DNA of 54,609 nt from contig MPDB01000013.1 in the NCBI GenBank assembly GCA_001874155.1, forward strand, positions 1 through 54,609. Direction: 5' to 3'. Shown here piece after piece: positions 8,781-17,484 of this stretch. Positions within the stretch are counted from its first letter, which is position 1. Each line of letters opens with the position of its first letter. This stretch comes from Vibrio sp. MedPE-SWchi. GTDB lineage: Bacteria > Pseudomonadota > Gammaproteobacteria > Enterobacterales > Vibrionaceae. Below the pieces are notes generated by a model that ran no database searches, was not told the DNA's origin, and saw nothing but the letters and a program-made list of their open reading frames with translations. The position numbers and the translations under genes were made by a program.

Positions 8781-10103
8781 ATGTTTTATATACACATGTT
8801 GCTGTTGTTGTCGGTCATTTTCATTGGTATCCGCCATGGGGGTATCGCATTTGGTTTGCTAGGGGGGTTGGGAGTTTCAATCCTAGCCTTTGTTTTTGGT
8901 ATCGCGCCGGGCACGCCACCTATCAGCGTCATGCTGATTATTTTGGCCGTTGTTGCGGCATCAGCCACCTTAGAGGCTACTGGTGGCCTAAAGCTCTTAG
9001 TCAAATTTGCCGAACGCCTACTGCGTAAACACCCAAACCAAATTGTATTCCTTGGGCCTCTGTGTACTTACTCTCTGACAGTACTCGTCGGAACGGGTCA
9101 CTCGGTTTACCCACTTCTTCCTGTTATCTACGATGTTGCTTACAAGAAAGGTATTCGCCCAGAGCGACCAATGGCAATGGCGACGGTTGCCTCACAAATG
9201 GGGATCACCGCCAGTCCAATCGCCGCGGCCGCAGCGGTAGTGATGGCCACCGCGGCCGATAACAACCTCGATATTAGCCTAGTCAACGTTCTGCTTGTGA
9301 CGATTCCTGCGACACTAATCGGGTTACTGGCTGGGTGTACTTGGAGTCTTAAACGAGGCAAAAACTTAGAGGCTGACCAAGACTTTATTGAGCGTTGTAA
9401 AGATCCTGAATTTAAGGCGCAGCTGATTGATGTGACTGAAGAGACGTCAGACAACCAAAATGATGATCAAGCAAAGAAAGGATTGGGGATTTTCTTGGCG
9501 GGTATCGCCACGGTTATCTTTGTCGCCATGTTCGGTAAAGACCTCGCGCTGCTGCCCGATGGCGTCAACATGTCGGTCGCGATTCAGTTCTTAATGCTTT
9601 CGGTCGGTGCAGTGATACTCCTCACCACAAAGGTAGACCCGAAAAAGATCGTCAACAGTAACGTATTCATTGCAGGGATGACGGCGGTCATTATCATCTT
9701 TGGTATCGCTTGGATGAGTGACACCATTATTGGTCACCACAAACCGTACCTTATCAGCCTAGTGAGTGACTTAGTTGCCGCGCACCCGTGGACATTCGCC
9801 ATTGCGATGTTCGTTGTTTCCGTCTTTTTAAAGAGTCAGGCTGCGGTTTTAACCATTATGTTACCGCTTGGATTCGCCATGGGCATTCCAGCTCCTGTGC
9901 TGATTGGTGTGCTTCCCGCTTGTTACGCGTATTTCTTCTTCCCGTTCTACCCAAGTGATCTCGCGGCTATCACCTTTGACCGCTCAGGCACCACACAGAT
10001 CGGTAAATACGTTTTGAATCACAGCTTCTTGATTCCTGGCTTTATTGGTGTTGTCACTGCCACCACGGTTGGCTACCTCATCTCTATGGCAATCAATGGA
10101 TAA
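8781..10103 (+). CDS. dcuB: Anaerobic C4-dicarboxylate transporter, DcuB type
   Basis: A 440-residue inner-membrane carrier with 10-12 helices of the Dcu family, which exchange fumarate, malate or aspartate for succinate. DcuB-like features are IRHGGIAFGLLGG at the N-terminus, VVAASATLEATGGL, the GTGHSVYPLLPVIYDVAYK block with RPERPMA, and the C-terminal PSDLAAITFDRSGTTQIGKY and LNHSFLIPG. DcuA instead has TLLAAVEMDDTGSTRIGK. GGTGAGG sits 7 nt before ATG. In E. coli DcuB pairs with fumarase B; here it stands alone. A terminator follows. Confidence 0.88.
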   Translation: MFYIHMLLLLSVIFIGIRHGGIAFGLLGGLGVSILAFVFGIAPGTPPISVMLIILAVVAASATLEATGGLKLLVKFAERLLRKHPNQIVFLGPLCTYSLTVLVGTGHSVYPLLPVIYDVAYKKGIRPERPMAMATVASQMGITASPIAAAAAVVMATAADNNLDISLVNVLLVTIPATLIGLLAGCTWSLKRGKNLEADQDFIERCKDPEFKAQLIDVTEETSDNQNDDQAKKGLGIFLAGIATVIFVAMFGKDLALLPDGVNMSVAIQFLMLSVGAVILLTTKVDPKKIVNSNVFIAGMTAVIIIFGIAWMSDTIIGHHKPYLISLVSDLVAAHPWTFAIAMFVVSVFLKSQAAVLTIMLPLGFAMGIPAPVLIGVLPACYAYFFFPFYPSDLAAITFDRSGTTQIGKYVLNHSFLIPGFIGVVTATTVGYLISMAING

Positions 10104-10130
10104 ACAATCGGGTTCGCCGATAATGAGGTA

Positions 10131-10166
10131 AAAAAAATCCAGTTGGTTTCCCAACTGGATTTTTCA
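10131..10166. terminator. Bidirectional terminator between dcuB and pfkA
   Basis: A perfect 14-bp stem (AAAAATCCAGTTGG / CCAACTGGATTTTT) with a TTTC loop. A-tract and T-tract flanks make it work for both convergent genes. Confidence 0.92.
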
Positions 10167-10212
10167 TTTGTTTCTAGCTATTCAAAGCAAATGCGGAAAT
10201 ACACCGCCTAGC

Positions 10213-11175
10213 TTAGAATAACTCTTCTGCAACCTTGAATAGGTCATTACGCACAGGGCGCTTCATGTTCTCAATCGCATCGATGATGTCGTGGTGAATA
10301 AGCTCTTCTTTTTGAATGCCAACACAACGACCACCATGACCTTCCATCAGAAGGTGAACCGCGTAGTTACCCATGCGTGACGCTAAAACACGGTCGAACG
10401 CAGTCGGACGACCGCCACGTTGAATGTGACCCAGTACCGTTGCACGAGTCTCACGACCTGTCGCTTTTTCAATGGTTTCCGCTAACTCGTTAGCGTCCAT
10501 CATTAATTCAGTCAAAGCAATGATCGCGTGCTTTTTGCCTTTCGCAATGCCGTCTTGAATATTAGCAACGAGTTGATCTTTATCTAGACCAGTCTCAGGC
10601 GTAATAATGTACTCACAACCACCCGCAATCGCAGACATCAAGGTTAAATCACCACAGTGACGACCCATGATCTCTACAATAGAGATACGTTGGTGAGAAG
10701 ATGATGTGTCACGTAGACGGTCAATCGCATCAATAACGGTATTCAGAGCGGTCAAGTAACCAATCGTGTAATCGGTGCCTGCAATATCGTTATCAATCGT
10801 GCCAGGTAGACCAATACATGGGTAGCCCATTTCAGTCAACTTCTTAGCGCCCATGTACGAACCATCACCACCAACCACGACGAGCGCTTCAATGCCGTGT
10901 TTCTTAAGGTTTTCAATGCCTTTTTGACGCACTGCTGCGTCTTTAAATTCAGGGAAACGAGCTGAACCTAGGAACGTGCCACCACGGTTGATGACATCTG
11001 ATACGCTAGAACGATCAAGCTTTTCGATGCGATCTTCAACAAGGCCTTGGTAGCCATCGTAAATACCGTAAACTTCAATACCTGCCGACAGTGCAGTACG
11101 TACTACACCTCGTACCGCTGCGTTCATACCAGGTGCGTCTCCGCCACTTGTTAAAACACCGATCTTCTTAATCAT
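10213..11175 (-). CDS. pfkA: ATP-dependent 6-phosphofructokinase
   Basis: Phosphorylates fructose 6-phosphate in glycolysis. With the ATG start at 11175 the protein is 320 residues, the E. coli PfkA length. An in-frame GTG two codons upstream is rejected because GAGG lies six nt before the ATG. Motifs are the ATP-binding [14 protein letters not shown] at residues 10-23, GGDGS near 102-106 and the catalytic PGTIDND around D127-D129. Basic residues at the allosteric ADP/PEP site are conserved in type ([10 protein letters not shown]). It sits next to fieF, as in E. coli. Confidence 0.97.
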   Translation of the reverse strand: MIKKIGVLTSGGDAPGMNAAVRGVVRTALSAGIEVYGIYDGYQGLVEDRIEKLDRSSVSDVINRGGTFLGSARFPEFKDAAVRQKGIENLKKHGIEALVVVGGDGSYMGAKKLTEMGYPCIGLPGTIDNDIAGTDYTIGYLTALNTVIDAIDRLRDTSSSHQRISIVEIMGRHCGDLTLMSAIAGGCEYIITPETGLDKDQLVANIQDGIAKGKKHAIIALTELMMDANELAETIEKATGRETRATVLGHIQRGGRPTAFDRVLASRMGNYAVHLLMEGHGGRCVGIQKEELIHHDIIDAIENMKRPVRNDLFKVAEELF

Positions 11176-11471
11176 GCTCACCCTCGAATTTTGTAATTAA
11201 ACTAAAATTTAGTACCAGCAGCCAAAGTGTGCCGCCAGTGAAATCCTTTCATTCTGTACCGTATGTTACCTTTACAATAAAGGAATACTACCTTTTCTTT
11301 GTCAGGCACTACGTCACGAAAACAGTTATGCTCTAGTATTACTTCTATCAGAATCGACTTCGTTGATTCATGTCAGAATCATGCTCTTTCTTTTATAGCT
11401 CAAAAGATATCGAATAGCCTGCTATTTGTCTTGCTGTTTTGATTAATATTCTATGACTAACTGCGTCACCG
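11176..11471. other. Non-coding gap between pfkA and fieF
   Basis: 296 nt without a convincing gene. It must hold the pfkA promoter (minus strand) and the end of the fieF transcript. I see no clear hairpin with a U-tract and no operator I can name. Confidence 0.5.
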
Positions 11472-12380
11472 CTACCAATCTTCTTCTAGCTGCGACCTTT
11501 CACCATTTAAAACCACCGAATATGGATCTTGGTGGATCAGGACATCCGCACCAGGAAACTCGTTCATTAATCTCGTTTCGACATTGTCTGAGATTCGATG
11601 TGCCTCAATAAGCACGATGTTGTCATCAAGCTCTAGGTGAAGTTGAATAAAACGCGTTGGGCCAGCCATTCTTGTTCTCAATTGATGCACTCCTAATACG
11701 CCTTCAACGTCTAAGCAAGAGCGGCGAATCTGCTCCAGTTCATCATCAGGAAGTTTACGATCCAGCAAGGTTTGAATCGCCTCTGTCACCATTTTGAATG
11801 CGCTATAGAGAATATAGCAGCCAATCGCCACAGCAAACACAGCATCAGCCTGAGTCACGCCAAACCAGCTGAGGCCTAATGCCAGCATAATTGCGGCGTT
11901 CATATAGAGGTCGCTTTGGTAATGCAAAGAATCAGCAGCAATCGCTTGGCTGCCGGTTTTTTCCACCACGTACTTTTGAAAGCGAACCAGACCAAAGGTG
12001 ACCATCATTGCAAACATACTCACGTATACACCAAGCTCTGGCGAGTGAAGTTCATGTGGACGGAAGAAACGATCAATGCCGTTGAGGATAAGAAAGCACG
12101 CTGAGCCAGAAATAAACATCGCTTGGGCAAGCGCGGCTAGGGATTCGGCCTTGCCGTGACCAAAGGTATGTTCTTTGTCAGCAGGTTGGAGTGCGTAGCG
12201 AATAACAATCAGGTTTACCACTGAGGCGGCAATATCCAGTAATGAGTCGATCAGTGAAGCAAGTAAGCTTACTGAGCCCGTGATCCACCAGGCAATCACT
12301 TTTACGATGAGTAACAGAGTTGCAACGGCAGTTGCCGTCCATGCTGCCATCGTCACTAAACGAGCGTATTCAGGTTTCAT
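11472..12380 (-). CDS. fieF: Ferrous-iron/zinc efflux pump FieF
   Basis: A 302-residue cation diffusion facilitator that exports divalent metals (Zn, Fe, Cd) in exchange for protons. The transport-site residues of E. coli YiiP are at identical positions: D45 and D49 (ASLIDSLLD) and H153 and D157 (HYQSD). A cytoplasmic domain follows near residue 210 with metal-site histidines (GVHQLRTRM, HLELD, EAHRISD). Six membrane helices are visible. It lies downstream of cpxP on the same strand, the conserved cpxP-fieF-pfkA order. Confidence 0.95.
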   Translation of the reverse strand: MKPEYARLVTMAAWTATAVATLLLIVKVIAWWITGSVSLLASLIDSLLDIAASVVNLIVIRYALQPADKEHTFGHGKAESLAALAQAMFISGSACFLILNGIDRFFRPHELHSPELGVYVSMFAMMVTFGLVRFQKYVVEKTGSQAIAADSLHYQSDLYMNAAIMLALGLSWFGVTQADAVFAVAIGCYILYSAFKMVTEAIQTLLDRKLPDDELEQIRRSCLDVEGVLGVHQLRTRMAGPTRFIQLHLELDDNIVLIEAHRISDNVETRLMNEFPGADVLIHQDPYSVVLNGERSQLEEDW

Positions 12381-12445
12381 ATCATCATAATAACTAAACG
12401 AATATGAACTGAGTATAACGTGTCAGTGAGTAAAAAAATATCAAA

Positions 12446-12471
12446 CAAAAGGCAACCCATCGGGTTGCCTT
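12446..12471 (-). terminator. Intrinsic terminator of cpxP
   Basis: The minus strand reads AAGGCAACCC-GAT-GGGTTGCCTT then TTG. In E. coli the 3' end of cpxP mRNA is processed into the small RNA CpxQ. The roughly 50 nt between the cpxP stop and this hairpin would be the place for a counterpart, but I cannot show one. Confidence 0.8.
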
Positions 12472-12492
12472 CGTGATGACTGCTGCTTGTCG

Positions 12493-12996
12493 TTATGACT
12501 TTTGAATGCGCTCTTGCATTTTGTCACTGCATTTCTGCATTTTTTCTTCTTGAAGCTCAACAAATTTTGTTTTTTGCTCGTCAGTCAGAATATTCAGCAT
12601 TTGCTGTTGCTTCTCTAGTGACTTAACGCGACGCTCGGTTTGCTTCTCAACCATTTGTGAAGCAAGCTCAGTGGCTGCCGCTTGATCAAAGGTATCCGCT
12701 AACACTAGCGCTTGAACTTGTTTTTGATGCGCTTGTTTTGCTTCAAGTTTCGCCCCAAAGTTCTCTTGAGCGTTGACCTTTTTGCTCGCTTTGTTGGCTT
12801 CACGTAGCTCTTTCATTTGATCTTTCTGCTCTTCCGTCAAATCAAGCTGACGCATGATGCCACGGTCGAATCCACCAGAGCATTTACCATGTCCGCGGCC
12901 GTTGTCCGATTTACCGCCAAATGCATAAGCACTCGCTGTTGCAAACGTTAGAGGAATAATTGCTGCTGCTAAAACCAATTTTTTTGTCGTATTCAT
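12493..12996 (-). CDS. cpxP: CpxP/Spy-family periplasmic chaperone and Cpx inhibitor
   Basis: A 167-residue secreted protein. The signal peptide is MNTTKKLVLAAAIIPLTFAT with cleavage near AYA-FG. Two LTxxQ motifs (LTEEQKDQM near residue 53 and LTDEQKTKF near 137) and a highly helical, charged body define the family, which forms cradle-shaped dimers, binds misfolded envelope proteins and holds CpxA off. GAGGG precedes ATG. It is divergent from cpxRA across a 206-nt region holding a CpxR box. Two cysteines (GKCSGG near residue 39 and QKCSDK near 156) are unusual. Confidence 0.9.
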   Translation of the reverse strand: MNTTKKLVLAAAIIPLTFATASAYAFGGKSDNGRGHGKCSGGFDRGIMRQLDLTEEQKDQMKELREANKASKKVNAQENFGAKLEAKQAHQKQVQALVLADTFDQAAATELASQMVEKQTERRVKSLEKQQQMLNILTDEQKTKFVELQEEKMQKCSDKMQERIQKS

Positions 12997-13099
12997 AATC
13001 GTACCCTCAGTAATCTCAAAATCATTTATTGTTAATCACTGCTGTTGCAGCGCATGAGTTTAGAATACGTCGCCACGTGTAAACGTGCGTTTAGTGAGC

Positions 13100-13114
13100 G
13101 TAAAGGATCGTAAA
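13100..13114 (+). promoter_or_regulatory. CpxR binding box
   Basis: GTAAA-GGATC-GTAAA is an exact match to the CpxR consensus GTAAA-N5-GTAAA. It lies in the shared region between cpxP and cpxR, so it can serve both divergent promoters. A third GTAAA at 13079-13083 lies 21 nt upstream (start to start), in phase with the helix (two turns). Confidence 0.8.
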
Positions 13115-13202
13115 GAAGGAAAATTAAGCTCTTCGCTTCGTCATTTTCACAGTACTATTAAGAAGAACAAATAAGACCGTATTTCTATCGAGGCACCTTG
13201 TT

Positions 13203-13889
13203 ATGGCACATATTCTACTTATTGATGACGACACCGAACTGACTGGCTTACTCAAAGAAGTATTAAGCTATGAAGGGTTTACCGTCACCGAAACCAATGA
13301 TGGTGAATCGGGGCTTGCCGAGGTCAGTGATGAGATCGATCTTATTCTCTTAGATGTCATGATGCCGAAACTGAATGGCATGGAGACACTAAAAAAGCTA
13401 CGTGAAACCTGGAGCACTCCTGTCTTGATGCTGACCGCCAAAGGCGAAGAGATCGACAGAGTCATCGGCTTAGAGTTAGGGGCTGACGATTACTTACCTA
13501 AGCCGTTCAGCGACAGAGAACTGCTGGCGCGTATGAAGGCGATACTTCGCCGAACTCAAACGCAGGCGTCTCCGAAAATGGTCGACTGTGTGGAGTACCT
13601 CGACATTAAGGTTTACCCTGGGAAGCAAGAAGCCTATTGCCAAGAGCAACTTCTAGAGCTCACCACGACTGAGTTTGCGCTCTTAACACATTTCATCCAA
13701 AACCCAGGCGTCACCTTAACCAAAGAAACACTCAGTCTCGATGTGCTAGGGAAACGTCTCGCCGCTTTCGACCGAGCGATTGACATGCACGTCTCCAATC
13801 TACGAAAAAAACTCCCAGATACCTTGTCAGGAAAATCGAGAATAAAAACCCTGCGAGGTCGTGGTTACTTGTTGATTGAGGAAGATTGA
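13203..13889 (+). CDS. cpxR: Response regulator CpxR
   Basis: An OmpR-family regulator of the envelope-stress regulon, 228 residues. The receiver domain is at 1-115 with acidic pocket D8/D9, phospho-acceptor D51 (LLDVMMPKLNG) and Lys of LPKPFS. A winged-helix DNA-binding domain follows from about residue 130 (LTTTEFALLTHF, the RAIDMHVSNLRKKL recognition helix and RGRGYLL). The stop overlaps the cpxA start (TGATG), so the two are translationally coupled. Confidence 0.96.
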   Translation: MAHILLIDDDTELTGLLKEVLSYEGFTVTETNDGESGLAEVSDEIDLILLDVMMPKLNGMETLKKLRETWSTPVLMLTAKGEEIDRVIGLELGADDYLPKPFSDRELLARMKAILRRTQTQASPKMVDCVEYLDIKVYPGKQEAYCQEQLLELTTTEFALLTHFIQNPGVTLTKETLSLDVLGKRLAAFDRAIDMHVSNLRKKLPDTLSGKSRIKTLRGRGYLLIEED

Positions 13890-15274
13890 TGCGTTTACCA
13901 AAAATAACCAGCCTGTATGGCCGCATCTTTGCCATTTTTTGGTTCACCATGTTGCTGGTCCTGCTTGCAGTGCTCTCTTTACCACACCTCGATCCTAGAA
14001 AAACACGTGACATTCCACCAGAGCATCTTGAAAAGCTCATCAAGATAAAGCAGAGCATTGAAACTCGACACAAAAATGATACCGATCTTGGACGAGTGAT
14101 TTTCAATCTAGAAGATCAGCGACACATGCCACGCAATTCAAGACCTCGCATTTTTATCTCTGATCTCGAAGGGAATGTACTCACCACCAAGAAACATCAT
14201 GATTTCAAGATCAGGGCGCTGAAAAACTTTATTACTAGCCTAGATTCAACCGAGACGCCGAAACAAAAACTCTACGGCCAATATATGGTTGCGGGCCCAC
14301 TCCCAATTACACTTGCGCAAAGAGAACTCTATCTTTACGTTGGCGTCAGGTGGGACCAGCCATCCCCATTCTTACTGCGCCTTTTCGACAAACCTTTTCA
14401 ATTATTGTTTGCCGTCATGCTCGTCAGCACGCCTTTACTTCTTTGGTTAGCGTGGGCACTGAGCCAACCTGCTCGAAAACTAGAGCGAGCGGCCAGACGC
14501 GTCGCAAGGGGTGAGTTCATCGTTGACCCAGAACTCGAGAAAGGTACGTCCGAGTTTCGCCAGGCAGGAGCCAGCTTCAACCAAATGGTCGAAGCCGTGA
14601 ACAATATGCTCTCAGGTCAGCAGAGACTTCTATCAGATATCTCTCACGAGCTTCGTTCACCACTCACGCGATTGAGAATGGCCAGTGCCTTAGCTACTCG
14701 AAAGCAAGGTGAAAGCGCCGAACTCACGCGCATAGATACCGAAGCTCAGCGACTCGAGCAGATGATCTCGGAACTACTGGAGCTCTCGCGAATGCAGGCT
14801 GATAGCCACCTAAAGCGAGAGCAGCAACCGCTCAGCAGTCTATGGGAAGAGCTTCTAAAAGATGCGCAATTTGAAGCGGAGCAGATCGGTAAAAATCTGA
14901 AGTACAGTGATATTCCTGAGCGCATTATCTCAGGCAGTCCAAAGCTGCTTATGAGTGCCGTAGAGAACATTACGCGGAATGCCATTTACTACGGTAAAGA
15001 TCAGGTTCAGGTCACCATACTCGTCGAAAATGACACGCTCTCTATAGAGGTCGAAGACAATGGCGACGGGGTTCCAGATAACGAGATGAATGAGATATTC
15101 CGTCCGTTTTATCGCGTCTCAACCGCCCGTGACCGCAACTCAGGGGGAACTGGGCTCGGCTTGGCTATTACTGAGTCGGCAATCCGCCAACACAGCGGGA
15201 CGATTAACGCTAGTCGAAGTAAACTGGGTGGGCTGAAGGTGTCCATTCAACTGCCCTTGCACAGTGACGCTTAG
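13889..15274 (+). CDS. cpxA: Sensor histidine kinase CpxA
   Basis: A 461-residue inner-membrane sensor of envelope protein misfolding. The ATG at 13889 overlaps the cpxR stop and has GAGGAAG at good spacing; an upstream TTG at 13886 is rejected. Domains in order: TM1 at about 8-30, a periplasmic sensor at about 35-165, TM2 at about 170-190 (VSTPLLLWLAWALSQPARKL), HAMP, HisKA with H253 (SDISHELRSPLTR) and an HATPase domain (N box ENITRNAIYYG, DNGDGVP, GGTGLGLAI). Closest in layout to E. coli CpxA. Confidence 0.95.
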   Translation: MRLPKITSLYGRIFAIFWFTMLLVLLAVLSLPHLDPRKTRDIPPEHLEKLIKIKQSIETRHKNDTDLGRVIFNLEDQRHMPRNSRPRIFISDLEGNVLTTKKHHDFKIRALKNFITSLDSTETPKQKLYGQYMVAGPLPITLAQRELYLYVGVRWDQPSPFLLRLFDKPFQLLFAVMLVSTPLLLWLAWALSQPARKLERAARRVARGEFIVDPELEKGTSEFRQAGASFNQMVEAVNNMLSGQQRLLSDISHELRSPLTRLRMASALATRKQGESAELTRIDTEAQRLEQMISELLELSRMQADSHLKREQQPLSSLWEELLKDAQFEAEQIGKNLKYSDIPERIISGSPKLLMSAVENITRNAIYYGKDQVQVTILVENDTLSIEVEDNGDGVPDNEMNEIFRPFYRVSTARDRNSGGTGLGLAITESAIRQHSGTINASRSKLGGLKVSIQLPLHSDA

Positions 15275-15308
15275 CACTGAATCAAATACCCACACACAAT
15301 ACGCAGTT

Positions 15309-15327
15309 GATAATGAGTTTTATTATC
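15309..15327 (+). promoter_or_regulatory. Fur box upstream of sodA
   Basis: GATAATGAGTTTTATTATC matches 15 of 19 positions of the Fur consensus GATAATGATAATCATTATC. It lies 36 nt before the sodA start, where bound Fur-Fe2+ would block transcription. Confidence 0.75.
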
Positions 15328-15362
15328 ATTAATGTAAATCCTTCTATTAAGGAGGATTTACC

Positions 15363-15980
15363 ATGCGCCACCAATTTCCAGAACTGCCCTACGCCTATGA
15401 TGCACTAGAGCCCTACATTGATGCTAAAACCATGGAAGTGCACTACAGCAAGCACCACAGGGCGTACTACGACAAGTTTATCGCCGCAATAAAAGGCACC
15501 AAGCTCGAGTCCGCATCCCTAGAAGATATTTTCAGTTCAATCTCTGAGCATCCACCTGCAGTTAGAAACAACGGCGGGGGTTACTACAACCATATCCTTT
15601 ATTGGAATTGCATGACCTCTGAGGGAAAAAAAACGCCGTCAGGCGCCGTTGCCGAAGCGATCATCTCTACCTTTGGTGGATTTGATGCCTTCAAAGAGCA
15701 GTTTACTCAGGCTGCAATTAACACCTTTGGGTCCGGTTTCGTTTGGCTCATTGTTCAAGATGGTAAGTTGAAAATCACCTCTACGGGCAATCAAGATAAC
15801 CCATTGATGGACGCGGTTGCAGAGCGCGGTGAGCCAATATTGGCACTGGATGTCTGGGAACACGCCTACTACATCAGCTATCAGAACCGACGCCCTGACT
15901 ATATCGATGCATGGTGGAATGTGGTCGATTGGGATGCCGTGGGTAAGAATTACGCGACAGCGCGAGCAACAAATTCGTAG
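15363..15980 (+). CDS. sodA: Superoxide dismutase, Mn type
   Basis: Converts superoxide to peroxide and oxygen in the cytoplasm. The 205-residue protein has metal ligands His27 (VHYSKHHRAYY), the NH of GGGYYNHILYW, and D/H of LDVWEHAYY. Metal type is read from two positions: Gly in the first GGG block (iron enzymes have Gln there) and Gln in the later STGNQDNPL block; both are the manganese pattern. A perfect GGAGG lies 7 nt before ATG. The preceding Fur box fits expression when iron is scarce. Confidence 0.93.
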   Translation: MRHQFPELPYAYDALEPYIDAKTMEVHYSKHHRAYYDKFIAAIKGTKLESASLEDIFSSISEHPPAVRNNGGGYYNHILYWNCMTSEGKKTPSGAVAEAIISTFGGFDAFKEQFTQAAINTFGSGFVWLIVQDGKLKITSTGNQDNPLMDAVAERGEPILALDVWEHAYYISYQNRRPDYIDAWWNVVDWDAVGKNYATARATNS

Positions 15981-16070
15981 TGAAACATCACTGCGCAGCA
16001 TGATGACACTTGGCGGCGAATCAAAGCCGCCTTATACTCATTTTCAAATCCCCAACAACAGATACCCAGC

Positions 16071-16550
16071 ATGTTTGATATTGCTCTCTACGAACCGGAA
16101 ATCGCCCCAAATACGGGAAACATCATTCGACTTAGTGCTAATTGTGGTGCGAATTTACACCTAATAGAGCCACTTGGCTTCGATCTCGAAGAGAAAAAAG
16201 TACGACGTGCAGGCTTGGACTACCACGATCTAGCGCGAGTGAAACGTCATGCAAACCTAGAAGCCTTTCTCGACTACTTAAATAATGAGCGCGAAGGGGA
16301 CTTTCGAATCTTTGCCTGCACAACCAAAACAACGGGACACCATGTAGACGCAAAGTTCGCACAAGGCGATGTGCTGCTGTTTGGTCCAGAAACGCGTGGA
16401 CTCCCTGCTGATGTGATTGAGAGTCTACCAATGGAACAGAGAATCCGTATCCCAATGATGCCAGACGCCCGCAGCCTAAACCTATCAAACGCGGTTGCCA
16501 TTATTGCTTTTGAAGCGTGGCGACAAATGGGATTCGAGGGCGCTTTGTAA
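16071..16550 (+). CDS. trmL: tRNA (cytidine/uridine-34 2'-O)-methyltransferase
   Basis: A 159-residue SPOUT methyltransferase that modifies the wobble base of two leucine tRNAs. It begins [20 protein letters not shown], the TrmL signature, and has the trefoil-knot SAM-binding blocks FGPETRGLP and the [20 protein letters not shown]-terminal motif. Length equals E. coli TrmL (157 aa). A terminator follows directly. Confidence 0.95.
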   Translation: MFDIALYEPEIAPNTGNIIRLSANCGANLHLIEPLGFDLEEKKVRRAGLDYHDLARVKRHANLEAFLDYLNNEREGDFRIFACTTKTTGHHVDAKFAQGDVLLFGPETRGLPADVIESLPMEQRIRIPMMPDARSLNLSNAVAIIAFEAWRQMGFEGAL

Positions 16551-16580
16551 ACATTCCAGCGCCTCCAAGTTAAACATTAA

Positions 16581-16606
16581 AAAAGGCAGCCATTGGGCTG
16601 CCTTTT
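16581..16606. terminator. Bidirectional terminator between trmL and fxsA
   Basis: A perfect 11-bp stem AAAAGGCAGCC / GGCTGCCTTTT with an ATTG loop, between convergent genes. Confidence 0.92.
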
Positions 16607-16630
16607 GCTATTCAGTTTACAGACGAAACA

Positions 16631-17146
16631 CTAGTTAAGTTTGTCTCGGTCTTGATCGTCTTTCTTTTCATACTCGCCCTCAAATGTACTGCCATTTGAA
16701 TCGGAGTTAAACGGGCCACGATGAAACGGGTCTTGCTCAAATGGGCTTTGACCAAATTGATGTGCCCCAAAGCCAGCACCACCGACAGACTTGACCACCA
16801 TCTTACTCATCAAGTATTTAGCGATCACCGCGCGAGGAGCAGGCAGTAACACAAGCATGCCGAAAGCGTCCGTCATAAAACCAGGCGTTAACAATAAAAC
16901 CCCAGAGACAGCCAGCATCACGCCTTCAAAGATCTGCTGCGCAGGCAGTTCACCCTGATTTAAACGACCCTGCACCGATCGCAATGTCTGCAAGCCTTGG
17001 CTACGAACCAATGAAGCCCCAACAAACGCTGTGACTAATACCAAGCTGATCGTTGGCCAAAGACCAAGATAATCACCCACTTGGATAAACAGACCAATCT
17101 CTATGATCGGGACAAAAATAAACAGTAAAAGTAAGATAGGAAACAC
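16631..17146 (-). CDS. fxsA: FxsA family inner-membrane protein
   Basis: A 171-residue protein with an N-terminal membrane block (MFPILLLLFIFVPIIEIGLF), a second segment (PTISLVLVTAFVGASLVRSQ) and a third ending in LLTPGFMTD, all FxsA hallmarks. In E. coli its overproduction relieves F-plasmid exclusion of phage T7; the normal role is unknown. The hydrophilic tail after residue 125 is low-complexity. It is divergent from aspA, as in E. coli. Confidence 0.92.
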   Translation of the reverse strand: MFPILLLLFIFVPIIEIGLFIQVGDYLGLWPTISLVLVTAFVGASLVRSQGLQTLRSVQGRLNQGELPAQQIFEGVMLAVSGVLLLTPGFMTDAFGMLVLLPAPRAVIAKYLMSKMVVKSVGGAGFGAHQFGQSPFEQDPFHRGPFNSDSNGSTFEGEYEKKDDQDRDKLN

Positions 17147-17484
17147 AAGCCCTCCTTTGTTGAATTCAGTGTACGCGTAAACGCCTCAATAGCTCAAATG
17201 AATCGTGTAAAAAACTGTATCGCACACCGCGACTTTCACTCATTGAGTCGTGAATAGATAAATTAATAACCCATAAATCAAGATGATAAATAACCCCACT
17301 ATTATTAACTGAATAGTTCAAGAAAAGTGATCCAGTTACTATTTTTATGTATCAAGTCCAGTATCATGTGCAACAGATGTTAGGAAAGATTTCCTAACCC
17401 ACAATTCTGAAGAAGGGATTCTTAAACGCAGAGTTGGGGAATATTTTATTAATTTTCCAATAATAATTCTCTAAGGATCCCGTT
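17147..17484. other. fxsA-aspA intergenic regulatory region
   Basis: 338 nt, A/T-rich, without a gene. It must hold both divergent promoters. The one clear element is the 20-bp palindrome at 17379-17398. I looked for FNR (TTGAT-N4-ATCAA) and CRP (TGTGA-N6-TCACA) sites, known regulators of aspA elsewhere, and found only weak half-matches such as AAGTGATCCAGTTACT near 17327. Confidence 0.6.
17379..17398. promoter_or_regulatory. Perfect 20-bp palindrome upstream of aspA
   Basis: GTTAGGAAAGATTTCCTAAC is two 9-bp arms around a GA spacer, 87 nt before the aspA start. There is no T-tract, so it is not a terminator. The size suits a dimeric DNA-binding protein, which I cannot name. Confidence 0.5.

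Noticed and set aside
9140..9454. A 104-codon open frame antisense to the DcuB-type gene
   Set aside because: Shadow of a strongly supported membrane-protein gene with no ribosome-binding site; Ala/Ile-rich only because it mirrors the carrier.
17320..17345. AAGTGATCCAGTTACT as a CRP site upstream of aspA
   Set aside because: Only one half matches TGTGA-N6-TCACA; too weak to report as a site.
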